DNA from: Flagellimonas chongwuensis
GTDB taxonomy: Bacteria > Bacteroidota > Bacteroidia > Flavobacteriales > Flavobacteriaceae
DNA: 64,000 bases
Assembly (NCBI RefSeq): GCF_013376415.1
Contig: NZ_WYET01000001.1
Location: forward strand, 186,001 to 250,000
Reading direction: 5' to 3'
The notes beneath the pieces were generated by a model. The model made no database searches. It was not told the origin of the DNA and saw nothing but the letters and a program-made list of their open reading frames with translations. Below are positions 36,939-45,854 of this stretch, one piece after another (the first letter of the stretch is position 1; each line of letters opens with the position of its first letter). The position numbers and the translations under genes are program-made.

Positions 36939-37650
36939 TTGTTTTGCTCTACTTGTTTTTGGTGTGTTATCCGCTGCCTCCGGGCATTCACAATCCCTTC
37001 CTGCGGAAAATATTCTAGAAAAGGCCATTGCCTTTCACGATCCGAATGGAAATTGGGAAAGCTTGCAGGCCACCTTTAAAGTCATGATGGAAACCCCTAA
37101 CAGCCCAGAAAGGACTAGTGTAATTCAGGTTGATTTTCCAAAACAGGAATTTAATCTGGATGTATCCCAAGGAGATAATACATATTCCTACCAAATTGAA
37201 AACACATCCTGCGAGATTACCTTGAACGGAAGTAAAAAATACACCCAAAAGGAAGCTGAAGAGTTCAAATTGAACTGTGAACGCGGCAATTTCATGAAAG
37301 ACTATTATACCTATCTCTACGGACTCCCCATGAAGCTGAACGACCCAGGAACCAACTTGGAACCAAAAGCTGAAAAGAAAACATTCAAAGGCAAAGATTA
37401 TCTTGTTCTAAAGGTAACTTATGATGCAACAATCGGAAAGGATACTTGGTATTTTTACTTTGACCCTACCACCTATGCCATGGAAGTATATCAGTTTTAC
37501 CATGATGAAAGCAAAAATGATGGTGAGTATATCATTTTAAAGGGACTGGAGACCATCGAGGGTATAAAAATGCCAAAAACAAGGGCGTGGTACATGAACA
37601 GGGACGATACATATTTGGGCACTGATACCTTGTCAAAAGAGGTACAATAG
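36928..37650 (+). CDS. Secreted DUF6503-like protein
   Basis: The 240-residue protein begins with a Sec signal (MKRYCFALLVFGVLSAASGHSQ). The body resembles the DUF6503 family of Bacteroidota, with IAFHDPNGNWESLQATFKV near residue 33 and a lipoprotein-carrier-like beta sheet (DTWYFYFDPTTYAMEVYQFYHD, about 170-190). Function is unknown. It follows the PiT gene by 37 bases, and its start codon is inside a 14-bp hairpin, so its translation may be controlled separately. Confidence 0.75.
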   Translation: MKRYCFALLVFGVLSAASGHSQSLPAENILEKAIAFHDPNGNWESLQATFKVMMETPNSPERTSVIQVDFPKQEFNLDVSQGDNTYSYQIENTSCEITLNGSKKYTQKEAEEFKLNCERGNFMKDYYTYLYGLPMKLNDPGTNLEPKAEKKTFKGKDYLVLKVTYDATIGKDTWYFYFDPTTYAMEVYQFYHDESKNDGEYIILKGLETIEGIKMPKTRAWYMNRDDTYLGTDTLSKEVQ

Positions 37651-37651
37651 C

Positions 37652-38236
37652 CTACCTATAAAAATTCATTTCATCCATATACTTCCAAACCGTATATGGC
37701 AATAACGGACGGATATTTTTTCCTGCCTTATGTGCCTTACGAATAAAAGTGGAGGAAATTTCCATAATCGGGGCATCGACCCGAGTGATCTTGGGATGGT
37801 CTTTAAATTCATGTTCCACAACGCCTTCTGAAACTCTAGGATAGACATGAATGGAATAGTGCTCCAAGATGGTTTCATAATTCTTCCATTTATGGAAACT
37901 CTTCAAATTATCTTCTCCCATGATCAGTGAAAAACGATGGTCCTTACCGTAGTTGTCATCCAAATGGGCCAGTGTATCTGTCGTATAGTTTGGCTGTGGG
38001 AGGTCGAACTCTATTTTACTGGGCTTTAGTTTGGGATACTCTTGTACTGCCTCAAAAACCATTTGATACCGATGGTGGTTGTCCAGAAGCGATTGCTTGA
38101 CCTTAAACGGGCTTTGCGGGGTAATTACGAACCAAACCTCATCCAAATCGGAAAACTCAACCATATGGTTCGCAATGATCAAATGACCAATATGTATGGG
38201 GTTGAAGGTCCCGAAAAAGAGCCCTACCTTTTTCAT
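37652..38236 (-). CDS. nadD: Nicotinate-nucleotide adenylyltransferase
   Basis: NadD adenylates nicotinate mononucleotide in NAD synthesis. The 194-residue protein has the nucleotidyltransferase motif GTFNPIHIGHL (residues 9-19) and the C-terminal ISSTFIRK motif (about 162-169). It is the last gene of a yicC-gmk-nadD operon, 3 bases after gmk, an arrangement common in flavobacteria. Confidence 0.95.
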   Translation of the reverse strand: MKKVGLFFGTFNPIHIGHLIIANHMVEFSDLDEVWFVITPQSPFKVKQSLLDNHHRYQMVFEAVQEYPKLKPSKIEFDLPQPNYTTDTLAHLDDNYGKDHRFSLIMGEDNLKSFHKWKNYETILEHYSIHVYPRVSEGVVEHEFKDHPKITRVDAPIMEISSTFIRKAHKAGKNIRPLLPYTVWKYMDEMNFYR

Positions 38237-38239
38237 GGT

Positions 38240-38836
38240 CTAGTTTTCTTTTGGAGGTATCTCTACACCGAGGAATTCTGCCACCAATTTATGAGCTTCG
38301 TCTAACGCGACAGGTAAATCATAATTTTTGATGATTTTATCAAACTGAGGGGCCGTGGCAAGCTCCACTGAAGCTTTCGCAATTCTCATATTGATCTTAT
38401 CGTCGCTCTCGGTACTTCTCTTTTTGAGCCTGATCTTAAGTTCATCAACACTGGGTGGCTTTACAAATACCGCCAAAGTCTTCTCAGGAAATTTCTTTTT
38501 GATTCTTAGTCCACCGGACACATCAATATCAAAAATTACATTTTTTCCTTCTGACCAAAGTCGTTCCACTTCGCTTTTAAGGGTGCCATAAAAATTATCT
38601 CGGTATACCTCTTCCCATTCTAGGAAGTCCCCGTCCTTAATGTGTCTCTTGAATTGTGAGACCGACATAAAATAGTAGTTGATACCATTCTTTTCCTTGC
38701 CCCTACGTGGACGTGAAGTAGCCGAAATGGAAAATGCTAAGTTGAGTTCGGGTTGATTCAACAAATGTTTCACAATGGTCGTTTTTCCACTGCCCGATGG
38801 TGCAGAGAAAATGATAAGTTTACCGCCTTCCGTCAT
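38240..38836 (-). CDS. gmk: Guanylate kinase
   Basis: The enzyme phosphorylates GMP to GDP. The 198-residue protein has the P-loop SGSGKTTIVKHL (about 14-25), the GMP-binding segment ATSRPRRGKEKNGINYYF (about 39-56) and the lid region with RLKKRSTE. Its ATG overlaps the yicC stop by 4 bases. Confidence 0.96.
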   Translation of the reverse strand: MTEGGKLIIFSAPSGSGKTTIVKHLLNQPELNLAFSISATSRPRRGKEKNGINYYFMSVSQFKRHIKDGDFLEWEEVYRDNFYGTLKSEVERLWSEGKNVIFDIDVSGGLRIKKKFPEKTLAVFVKPPSVDELKIRLKKRSTESDDKINMRIAKASVELATAPQFDKIIKNYDLPVALDEAHKLVAEFLGVEIPPKEN

Positions 38837-39690
38837 AACACATTCAGCATTTGTTCCTTGATTTTTTCCAATTCGTCTTTCATTTGCACTACCAATTGTT
38901 GCATGGGGGCATAGTTTGCCTTAGAACCAATGGTATTGATTTCCCTTCCGATTTCTTGGGAAATGAATCCTAGTTTTTTTCCATTGGAATCATCGGAGTT
39001 TAGGGTCGATTCAAAATATTTCAGGTGGTTGGCCAACCTTACCTTTTCTTCTGTGATATCGTATTTTTCCAAATAATAGATGAGTTCCTGCTCAAACCTA
39101 TTGGCGTCCAGCTCCACCTTTAAATCGGCCACCGATTTCTCCAATCGTTCACGTACTGTTCCAAGTCGCTCGGGATCCATGGTATTCACCTTTTCCAATA
39201 GATTGTTCAAGTTGTTGAGCCTTGCTACAAAGTCTTCTTCCAAAACTTTTCCTTCTTCATTTCTAAATTCGACGATTTTGGAAAGGGCTTCGTTCATAGC
39301 CTTGATTATGGACTTGTACTCCTCCTCATCGATATCGTCCTTATCCGTTTTTAACGTATCCGGCATCCGCAGGGCCATCTCCAGGAGTTTAATGTCGTCT
39401 CCCTTGACAATATTGGCCAGTTGATCCATATAATTCCGAACCACACCTTGATTGACTTCTGCCGTGGTTTCCTCCCCGGTTATTTCAACATAAAGATTAA
39501 AATCAACCTTGCCCCTCACCAAAGCCCCAGCTATCATTTTGCGCAGTTCCAGTTCCTTTTCGCGATAGAATTGCGGAAGTCTGGCATTGATGTCCAAACT
39601 CTTGCTATTGAGCGACTTGAGCTCTATAGTGATTTTTTTGGAAGGAAGCTGCACTATATGCTTCCCAAAGCCTGTCATGGATTGAATCAT
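38833..39690 (-). CDS. YicC/YloC-family endoribonuclease
   Basis: I start at MIQSMTGFGK, the invariant family N-terminus, giving 285 residues. The YicC N-terminal domain (about 1-155) includes LKSLNSKSLDINARLP, and the DUF1732 C-terminal domain ends with EINTIGSKANYAPMQQLVVQMKDELEKI. Family members are manganese-dependent RNases that act on small RNAs. It overlaps gmk and leads this operon. Confidence 0.92.
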   Translation of the reverse strand: MIQSMTGFGKHIVQLPSKKITIELKSLNSKSLDINARLPQFYREKELELRKMIAGALVRGKVDFNLYVEITGEETTAEVNQGVVRNYMDQLANIVKGDDIKLLEMALRMPDTLKTDKDDIDEEEYKSIIKAMNEALSKIVEFRNEEGKVLEEDFVARLNNLNNLLEKVNTMDPERLGTVRERLEKSVADLKVELDANRFEQELIYYLEKYDITEEKVRLANHLKYFESTLNSDDSNGKKLGFISQEIGREINTIGSKANYAPMQQLVVQMKDELEKIKEQMLNVL

Positions 39691-39774
39691 AGATGTATGA
39701 TAAATTTTGCCAAAGGTAACCAAAATAGGTTACTGGCACTTTAAAGATTCTATCTGGCAAACGGTGAAAGGGAG

Positions 39775-40530
39775 TTAATTCAACTCCCTTACCCAAATAT
39801 TTCTATAGCTTACCCTACTGTTGTCCCCATGATCCTGAAGTCTAAGAGGTCCCTTTCCGTGTGGAGGGTTTTTAGGCCAACCAATGTAAGGGGTGGTTCC
39901 CTTGATCTCTACATGATCTTGCACCAAAACACCATTATGTATCACGGTAAGAGTACCGGACTTTACTTTTTGACCTTTTTCAAACTCTGGCGCGTGATAA
40001 ATAATATCGTAGGTATTCCATTCCCCTGTGGGCACGGAAGCCATGGCCAAGGGTATGTGCTGTTTGTAAATGGAGCCAACTTGACCATTTACGTAGGTGT
40101 CATTGTCATTGTTATCCAATACCTGCACCTCGTAGAGTCCGTTCAGGAAGATTCCACTGTTTCCCCTATTTTGGCCATCCCGTTGTACTTCGGCAGGTGA
40201 TTTCCACTCAACATGCAACTGTACGCTCCCAAAATTCTGCTTGGTCTGGATGTCGCCGGTTCTATCCTTAACGGTCATACTGCCGTCCTTGTTCAAAGTC
40301 CATTTGGCGGCAGTACTGTCCACAGTGCTTATCCATTTATCCAACGAGGTACCATCGAACAATACAATGGCATCGCTTGGAGACGCACCGTTCTCACCGG
40401 GTGTTACTTTTGGAGGAACAGGCTTGTATAATTCGGTCGCTTCAGGTTTTGTGGGCTCTACTTCCTGAGCATTAACGAATAAACCTGTCATCACGGCAAC
40501 TATCCCCAAAGTGTATTTCAATCTTTTCAT
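39775..40530 (-). CDS. Secreted DUF1080 protein (3-keto-disaccharide hydrolase family)
   Basis: The 251-residue protein has a Sec signal (MKRLKYTLGIVAVMTGLFVNAQ) without a lipobox and one DUF1080 jelly-roll: IVLFDGTSLDKW (about 55-66), VQLHVEWKSP, RGNSGIFLNGLYEVQVLD (about 122-139) and RLQDHGDNSRVSYRNIWVREL at the end. The family is annotated as acting on 3-keto glycosides. It is the last gene of a minus-strand operon, directly after a second DUF1080 gene, in a region rich in sugar oxidoreductases. Confidence 0.88.
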   Translation of the reverse strand: MKRLKYTLGIVAVMTGLFVNAQEVEPTKPEATELYKPVPPKVTPGENGASPSDAIVLFDGTSLDKWISTVDSTAAKWTLNKDGSMTVKDRTGDIQTKQNFGSVQLHVEWKSPAEVQRDGQNRGNSGIFLNGLYEVQVLDNNDNDTYVNGQVGSIYKQHIPLAMASVPTGEWNTYDIIYHAPEFEKGQKVKSGTLTVIHNGVLVQDHVEIKGTTPYIGWPKNPPHGKGPLRLQDHGDNSRVSYRNIWVRELN

Positions 40531-40531
40531 T

Positions 40532-41278
40532 CTACAACTCTTTAATCTTAATATCCCTGAATGCTACCACATTCCCATGGTCCTGCAATCCAATTTTACC
40601 TGTATTAAAAGCGGCGAAATCTTCCCAGTCGGCAAATTTGGAATTGGCAATCAATTTGTCCCATTCCGGACCTTCCAACGGAAACTCCACAATTTTGGTC
40701 CCGTTCAAAATTACATGACCTTGGTTGGTCTTGTGATTGATCATCAATTCCACGGAGTTCCATTCGCCCGCTGGTTTGACCACTTTTTCAGATGGTGGAA
40801 CAATGTCGTACAAGGATCCCGCCAAACGATCTTCTCCATTTTTTGCATCAGGGTGTCTCTCGTCATCCAAAACTTGAATTTCCGGACCGGTAACGTATGG
40901 CTGGCCATATTCCTCCCCTTCCTTTACGCCCCAAAAGAATCCACTGTTTCCTCCTTCGGAAATCTTCCAATCCAGGGTCAGTACAAAATCGGTAAACTCT
41001 TCATCGGTCACCAAGTTGTAGTTGGCTCCTTCGGGTCTTTTTTCCATTGGGTAAAACACCATGGCTCCATCTTCTAGTTTCCAAGGCTCGGTAACCTCTC
41101 CTCCATTGTACATGTGCCAACCGTCAAAACTTGTCCCGTCGAACAAGGTGGTCCATTCAGCTTCTTTTTCTTCAACTACCTCCGTCATTTCTTCTTGAAC
41201 TTCTTCTTTGTTTTCCTTTGGTTTGTCCTTGCAGGCAAATACTGCTGCAAGAGCTATAAACAACAATGGTTTTTTCAT
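40532..41278 (-). CDS. DUF1080 lipoprotein (3-keto-disaccharide hydrolase family)
   Basis: The 248-residue protein is a probable lipoprotein with lipobox VFAC (Cys16) and an acidic linker (ENKEEVQEEMTEVVEEKEAE). The DUF1080 domain covers about 42-248 with TLFDGTSFDGWH, LTLDWKISEGGNSGFFWGV, GPEIQVLDDERHPDA and GLQDHGNVVAFRDIKIKEL. Its ATG overlaps the stop of the isomerase gene upstream. Together with its secreted paralogue it gives two periplasmic or surface members of the same family, perhaps for different linkages. Confidence 0.9.
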   Translation of the reverse strand: MKKPLLFIALAAVFACKDKPKENKEEVQEEMTEVVEEKEAEWTTLFDGTSFDGWHMYNGGEVTEPWKLEDGAMVFYPMEKRPEGANYNLVTDEEFTDFVLTLDWKISEGGNSGFFWGVKEGEEYGQPYVTGPEIQVLDDERHPDAKNGEDRLAGSLYDIVPPSEKVVKPAGEWNSVELMINHKTNQGHVILNGTKIVEFPLEGPEWDKLIANSKFADWEDFAAFNTGKIGLQDHGNVVAFRDIKIKEL

Positions 41279-42327
41279 AATCCTAATATGTTTTTAAGTT
41301 TTTGTTCATCGATATCCGCTCCAGCGAAATCATCAAATGTTTTTGTGGTTGCTTCTATAATATGATCTTGAATAAATTTGGCTCCTTCGCGAGCTCCTTG
41401 TTCAGGGCTCTTGATACAGCACTCCCATTCCATTACGGCCCATACATCGCATCCGTATTGAGTCAGTTTGGAGAAGATTGTCTTGAAATCTATTTGTCCA
41501 TCTCCCAAAGAACGGTACCTACCTGCTCTATCTCCCCAATCGTTATAACCACCAAAGGCTCCTTTTTTCCCAGTTGGATTAAACTCGGAATCCTTCACGT
41601 GGAACGATTTGATAAACTCATGATAGTGGTCGATATAGGCTATATAATCCAGTTGTTGTAGTACGAAGTGACTTGGGTCGTACAAAATGTTGACTCTTTT
41701 ATGATTCCCAGTGGCTTCCAAAAAGCGTTCAAAGGTATCACCATCATGAAGGTCCTCGCCAGGATGGATTTCATAACAAACATCCACGCCTTCTTCATCA
41801 AAATGGTTAAGGATGGGCATCCATCTATTGGCCAGCTCCTCAAAACCCATCTCTACCAATCCAGCCGGTCTTTGCGGCCATGGATGAGCGGTGTGCCAAA
41901 GCAAGGAACCTGAAAATGTCGCATGGGCCTTAAGTCCAAGTCTTCGGCTTGCCGTAGCGGCTTTTTTAACGGTTTCTATCGCCCATTTTGTGCGCTCTTT
42001 TGGCTTTCCGTGCAATGCTTCGGGTGCAAAATTGTCGAACATGATATCATAGGCAGGATGTACCGCTACCAACTGCCCCTGTAGGTGGGTAGATAGCTCG
42101 GTGATCTCCAAACCATAGGAATTTATCGTTCCTTTGAGTTCATCACAGTAATCTTGGCTTTCGGCCGCTTTGTCCAAATCTATCAAGAAGGATTCCCAAG
42201 TTGGTATCTGAATCCCTTTGTACCCTAAATCTGATGCCCATTTGCACATACCGTCCAAAGTATTGAACGGAGGTTGATTGTCCACAAATTGCGCTAGGAA
42301 TACGGCCGGTCCTTTAATTGTCTTCAT
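41275..42327 (-). CDS. Cytoplasmic sugar phosphate isomerase/epimerase (TIM barrel)
   Basis: The 350-residue xylose-isomerase-like TIM barrel has metal-site motifs VCYEIHPGEDLHDGD (about 180-194), NILYDPSHFVLQQLD (about 213-227), SFHVKDSEF and VMEWECCI (about 302-309). There is no signal peptide. Such proteins interconvert or dehydrate keto-sugars. It leads the operon with two DUF1080 genes and is divergent from a GMC flavoprotein gene, the same arrangement as at 48911-50046. Confidence 0.87.
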   Translation of the reverse strand: MKTIKGPAVFLAQFVDNQPPFNTLDGMCKWASDLGYKGIQIPTWESFLIDLDKAAESQDYCDELKGTINSYGLEITELSTHLQGQLVAVHPAYDIMFDNFAPEALHGKPKERTKWAIETVKKAATASRRLGLKAHATFSGSLLWHTAHPWPQRPAGLVEMGFEELANRWMPILNHFDEEGVDVCYEIHPGEDLHDGDTFERFLEATGNHKRVNILYDPSHFVLQQLDYIAYIDHYHEFIKSFHVKDSEFNPTGKKGAFGGYNDWGDRAGRYRSLGDGQIDFKTIFSKLTQYGCDVWAVMEWECCIKSPEQGAREGAKFIQDHIIEATTKTFDDFAGADIDEQKLKNILGL

Positions 42328-42351
42328 TTAGTTAAAATTTAAGGAATTAGG

Positions 42352-42374
42352 AAATCCCAAATTAATTGGGATTT
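42352..42374. promoter_or_regulatory. 23-bp palindrome in the first isomerase/GMC divergent promoter
   Basis: AAATCCCAA-ATTAA-TTGGGATTT lies 25 bases upstream of the isomerase start. No gene ends here, so an operator is more likely than a terminator. Confidence 0.45.
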
Positions 42375-42417
42375 ATCTTTTATATTTAAGAAAAAAACTA
42401 TGCTATTTTTAGGTCTC

Positions 42418-42445
42418 ATGTAGAAAAACATAAATATAGGGATTA
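42418..42445. promoter_or_regulatory. Shared promoter words, copy 1
   Basis: ATGTAGAAAA (42418-42427) and ATAGGGATTA (42436-42445) both recur exactly in the other isomerase/GMC divergent region (49980-50000), in the opposite order. They may be sites for a common regulator. Confidence 0.45.
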
Positions 42446-42469
42446 GCTAACAATTAAAACAACATTAAA

Positions 42470-44173
42470 GTGATTGAAAACAAAGTTTATGATGCCATTG
42501 TTGTAGGAACGGGCATAAGTGGCGGTTGGGCCGCCAAGGAATTATGCGAAAACGGACTCAACGTGTTGGTATTGGAACGAGGGCCAATGGTGAAGCATAT
42601 TGAAGATTATAAAACCATGAACGATGATCCGTGGGATTATACTTTTAAAGGAGAGCTTTCCCGTGAGGACAAAGAAAAATATCATAAACAACTTAGGGTC
42701 GGGTGGGCGCCCAAAGAAGATGTAAAACACTTTTTTGTGAACGATTTGGAACACCCTTACCAAGAGACCAAACGTTTTGATTGGATCAGGGGCTATCAAG
42801 TGGGGGGAAGATCCCTGACCTGGGGACGACAAAGTTATAGATGGAGCGACATTGATTTTGAGGCAAACCAGAAGGAGGGTATTGCCGTAGATTGGCCGGT
42901 GCGCTACAAAGATATTGCTCCTTGGTACGACAAAGTTGAATCCTACATCGGCGTTAGCGGCCAGGCTTTGGGCCTCAAACAACTACCCGATGGTGTTTTT
43001 CAGCCACCTATGGAACTCAACTGTGTTGAACTGGAGCTCCAGGAATCGCTTAGTAAAGAGTTTGATGATGGTCGCTTGCTTACCATTGGCCGTGCGGCAC
43101 ATATTACTGAAAACACTACCGATTTTACGGGTCGAGGACCTTGTCAATTTAGAAGCCGTTGTTGGAGGGGTTGTCCCTTCGGAGGTTACTTTAGTAGTAA
43201 TTCATCTACCTTGCCCGCTGCGGAAAGAACCGGAAACTTGACCTTGAGGCCAAATTCAATCGTACACCAAGTGGTCTATGATGAAAATAGGAACCGGGCG
43301 ACCGGCGTCAAAATTATAGATGCTGAAACACAGGAAAAACTGGAATTTAACAGTAGTATAGTTTTCCTTTGCGCTTCCTCCATGGCATCCGTGGGGATTC
43401 TGCTTCAATCGAAATCCAATAGGTTTCCCAATGGAATGGGCAACGAACACGACCAGCTAGGAAGGAACATCATGGACCATCACTACCAACTCGGAGCATC
43501 GGCAAAAGTAGATGGGCATTTGGACAAATATTATAAAGGGCGAAGACCCAACGGCATCTATATTCCAAGATTTGTTAATCTGGATGAGAAAACTAAACGC
43601 CCGGATTTTCTCCGTGGTTTTGGTTATCAAGGTGGGGCCAATAGAACCGATTGGTCGGAAATGGTTGCAGAGATGGGATATGGAGAGGCGCTAAAAGAAT
43701 CCATTTTAAAGCCTGGAGGCTGGGAAATTGGATTGGGCGGCTTTGGTGAAATGTTACCGTACCACGACAACCGAGTAACCTTGAGCAAGGACAAAAAGGA
43801 TAAATGGGGACTGCCCCAACTGGATTTTGACGTTGAATTCAAAGAAAACGAATACAATATGCGAGAGGCCATAAAAGTAGAAGGCGAGGCTATGTTGAAA
43901 GCAGGCGGCTTTAAAAATATTTCCGTTTTTGATATGGAGACAGGACCAGGTCTAGGTATTCACGAAATGGGAGGTGCCCGCATGGGTCACGACCCAAAAA
44001 CTTCCGTGCTGAACAAACATAACCAATTGCATGCAGTACCCAATGTTTATGTTACCGATGGTGCTTTTATGACATCTTCAAGTTGCGTAAACCCATCTTT
44101 GACCTATATGGCATTTACGGCAAGGGCCGCCAACCATGCTGCGGAACAGTTCAAACAAAATAAATTTGCTTAA
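42470..44173 (+). CDS. GMC-family flavin oxidoreductase (glucoside-dehydrogenase-like), copy 1
   Basis: The start is a GTG giving MIENKVYDAIVVGTG (567 residues); no ATG is available. The FAD Rossmann motif is at residues 9-22 (VGTGISGGWAAKEL). A CX5CX3C cluster (Cys225, Cys231, Cys235) matches the spacing of the 3Fe-4S ligands known in bacterial FAD glucose dehydrogenases. The catalytic pair is probably His498 (GIHEMGGARMG) and Asn541 (SCVNPSLTYMAF), as in pyranose oxidase-like GMC enzymes. It has no signal peptide and, unlike its paralogue at 50046, no small-subunit gene next to it; it may share the Tat-exported subunit encoded at 51764. Confidence 0.9.
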   Translation: MIENKVYDAIVVGTGISGGWAAKELCENGLNVLVLERGPMVKHIEDYKTMNDDPWDYTFKGELSREDKEKYHKQLRVGWAPKEDVKHFFVNDLEHPYQETKRFDWIRGYQVGGRSLTWGRQSYRWSDIDFEANQKEGIAVDWPVRYKDIAPWYDKVESYIGVSGQALGLKQLPDGVFQPPMELNCVELELQESLSKEFDDGRLLTIGRAAHITENTTDFTGRGPCQFRSRCWRGCPFGGYFSSNSSTLPAAERTGNLTLRPNSIVHQVVYDENRNRATGVKIIDAETQEKLEFNSSIVFLCASSMASVGILLQSKSNRFPNGMGNEHDQLGRNIMDHHYQLGASAKVDGHLDKYYKGRRPNGIYIPRFVNLDEKTKRPDFLRGFGYQGGANRTDWSEMVAEMGYGEALKESILKPGGWEIGLGGFGEMLPYHDNRVTLSKDKKDKWGLPQLDFDVEFKENEYNMREAIKVEGEAMLKAGGFKNISVFDMETGPGLGIHEMGGARMGHDPKTSVLNKHNQLHAVPNVYVTDGAFMTSSSCVNPSLTYMAFTARAANHAAEQFKQNKFA

Positions 44174-44182
44174 AACCTACTT

Positions 44183-44647
44183 ATGGAAAATGCTTCAGCC
44201 CGAAATCTTTGGGGCGATTTTTTGGATGCCTATTTGGAGTTTGCTTCTGAGGACGCACCAAAGGTGATTCACTTTTGTGATAATGAAAAAGATGCCAACT
44301 TGTGCGCAGATTTGATCTGCAAAGAAACCAAAAGAGCGACAACATATAGCCTCAAAGGGATACAGCTCCGCAATGAAGCTTTGCCCAAAATCGGGGATTT
44401 TTATGTGGTAACGGACTGGAGTGGCGATGCCAAATGTATTATACGAACCACTGCTGTTAAGCTTCTCCCCTACTTCAGCATCAGGGAAGAGCATGCCCGT
44501 TTGGAGGGTGAAGGAGATAAAAGCCTCGACCATTGGAAAAAGGTCCATTGGGATTATTATACCCGGGAACTATCTGAGTTAGGGACCAAACCTACCGAAA
44601 GTATGATTGTGGTGTTTGAGCAGTTTGAGATGCTTTATAAAAAATAA
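44183..44647 (+). CDS. ASCH-domain protein
   Basis: The 154-residue soluble protein has the ASCH/PUA-like pattern ATTYSLKGIQLRNEALPKIGDFYVV followed by WSGDAKCIIRTTAVKLLPYFSI and SLDHWKKVHWDYYTRELSELG. ASCH proteins are thought to bind RNA or act on modified nucleosides. It starts 9 bases after the GMC gene, so it shares its transcript, though no link to sugar oxidation is evident. Its stop is part of a palindromic terminator. Confidence 0.85.
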   Translation: MENASARNLWGDFLDAYLEFASEDAPKVIHFCDNEKDANLCADLICKETKRATTYSLKGIQLRNEALPKIGDFYVVTDWSGDAKCIIRTTAVKLLPYFSIREEHARLEGEGDKSLDHWKKVHWDYYTRELSELGTKPTESMIVVFEQFEMLYKK

Positions 44648-44670
44648 TGGCTGCCAATTGGCAGCCATTA
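44645..44670. terminator. Bidirectional terminator, 26-bp perfect palindrome
   Basis: TAATGGCTGCCAA followed by its exact reverse complement begins with the ASCH stop codon. On the minus strand it runs into a T-rich tract, giving a good terminator for the Gfo/Idh operon; on the plus strand the T tract is weaker. Confidence 0.75.
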
Positions 44671-44697
44671 CCTATTCTTTGTTGAATACATAAGGAT

Positions 44698-45834
44698 TTA
44701 ATCCATATCCACCCAAATATTTCCTTGTTTGTGGGAAGCTACCGTGTTCTCTATAAAATTAAGTCCACGTACACCGTCCATCATTGTAGGGAATTCACCA
44801 TCATTGTATTCTTCACCACGGATGGCCCTTGCAACACCTAGGTAGATATTGGCCATAGAGTCAAAAATACCTTCTGGGTGTCCAGGGGGCAACTTTGTTC
44901 CGTCCAAAGACAGTTTGGAATTGTACTGATGCCCTGGTTTATATACCTGCAACGGTTCTGGATCATTCAACTTGTAGAGGTAATTTGGGTTTTCCTGTTC
45001 CCATTTCAACCCTCCTTTTTCACCGTAAATGGCTATGGTGAGATTGTTCTCCTCACCTGTGGCCACTTGGCTGGCCCTAATGACTCCTTTTACGTTTTTG
45101 TCCATGCGAATAAGGGCGGTACCATCCATATCCATGACATTGTCATCATACATATAATTGAAATCGCAGAGCAAGGATTGCACCTGCAGACCGGTGGTGT
45201 ATTCTATCATGTTAAAGGCGTGTACACCGATATCTCCCATACAAGAACTGATTCCCGCTTTTTTGGGGTCGAGTCTCCATACGGTCCTACGCTTTTCCTT
45301 ATCGTGAATAATAGGGTTCATCCAACCTTGATAATATTGCGCATCAACTTTGTGTACTTTCCCAATAACACCGTCCTTTATCATCTCGCGCATTTGTCGC
45401 ACCATCGGATAACCTGTGTATGTATGTGTTACGGCAAATACCTTTTTGACTTCTTTAAGGGTCTCTTGAAGGATTTTGGCCTCTTCATATGTGGTGGTCA
45501 TCGGCTTTTCACAGATGACATGGAAACCATTGTCCAAAAGTTTTTTTGCCATTGGAAAGTGCAAGAAGTTAGGCGTAAGAATGGAGCAAACTTGAATACG
45601 TTCGTCTTCTGGAAGCTTCATCTCTTCTTCTATCAACGTATCAAAATCTTTATAGATACGATTGGTTGGAATATCAATTTCCTTGGCAAAGGCTATACTT
45701 TCATCATGGTCTGGGTTAAACACAGCACCAACAATCTCGTAATTATCATTAATAAAGGCTGCCACCCTGTGCAGCACACCAATAAGCGAATCCCCTCCTC
45801 CTCCGAGAATTCCGAGTCTAATCTTTTTAGGCAT
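44698..45834 (-). CDS. Gfo/Idh/MocA-family NAD(P)-dependent oxidoreductase
   Basis: The 378-residue protein has an N-terminal Rossmann fold (IRLGILGGGGDSLIGVLHR), the EKP motif in HVICEKPMTTTYEEAK (about 108-123) and a catalytic His in MGDIGVHAFNMIEY (about 208-221). There is no signal peptide. In sugar clusters the family reduces 3-keto sugars or oxidises sugars at C3, so it is a candidate for the cytoplasmic reduction step after import. It lies 20 bases downstream of an MFS gene on the same strand. Confidence 0.9.
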   Translation of the reverse strand: MPKKIRLGILGGGGDSLIGVLHRVAAFINDNYEIVGAVFNPDHDESIAFAKEIDIPTNRIYKDFDTLIEEEMKLPEDERIQVCSILTPNFLHFPMAKKLLDNGFHVICEKPMTTTYEEAKILQETLKEVKKVFAVTHTYTGYPMVRQMREMIKDGVIGKVHKVDAQYYQGWMNPIIHDKEKRRTVWRLDPKKAGISSCMGDIGVHAFNMIEYTTGLQVQSLLCDFNYMYDDNVMDMDGTALIRMDKNVKGVIRASQVATGEENNLTIAIYGEKGGLKWEQENPNYLYKLNDPEPLQVYKPGHQYNSKLSLDGTKLPPGHPEGIFDSMANIYLGVARAIRGEEYNDGEFPTMMDGVRGLNFIENTVASHKQGNIWVDMD

Positions 45835-45854
45835 TTTTATTATTTTATTTTCAA

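Noticed and set aside
44645-44670. A 26-bp perfect palindrome considered as a mobile-element end or REP sequence
   Set aside because: No second copy was seen in the window and it lies between convergent stops, so a bidirectional terminator explains it.
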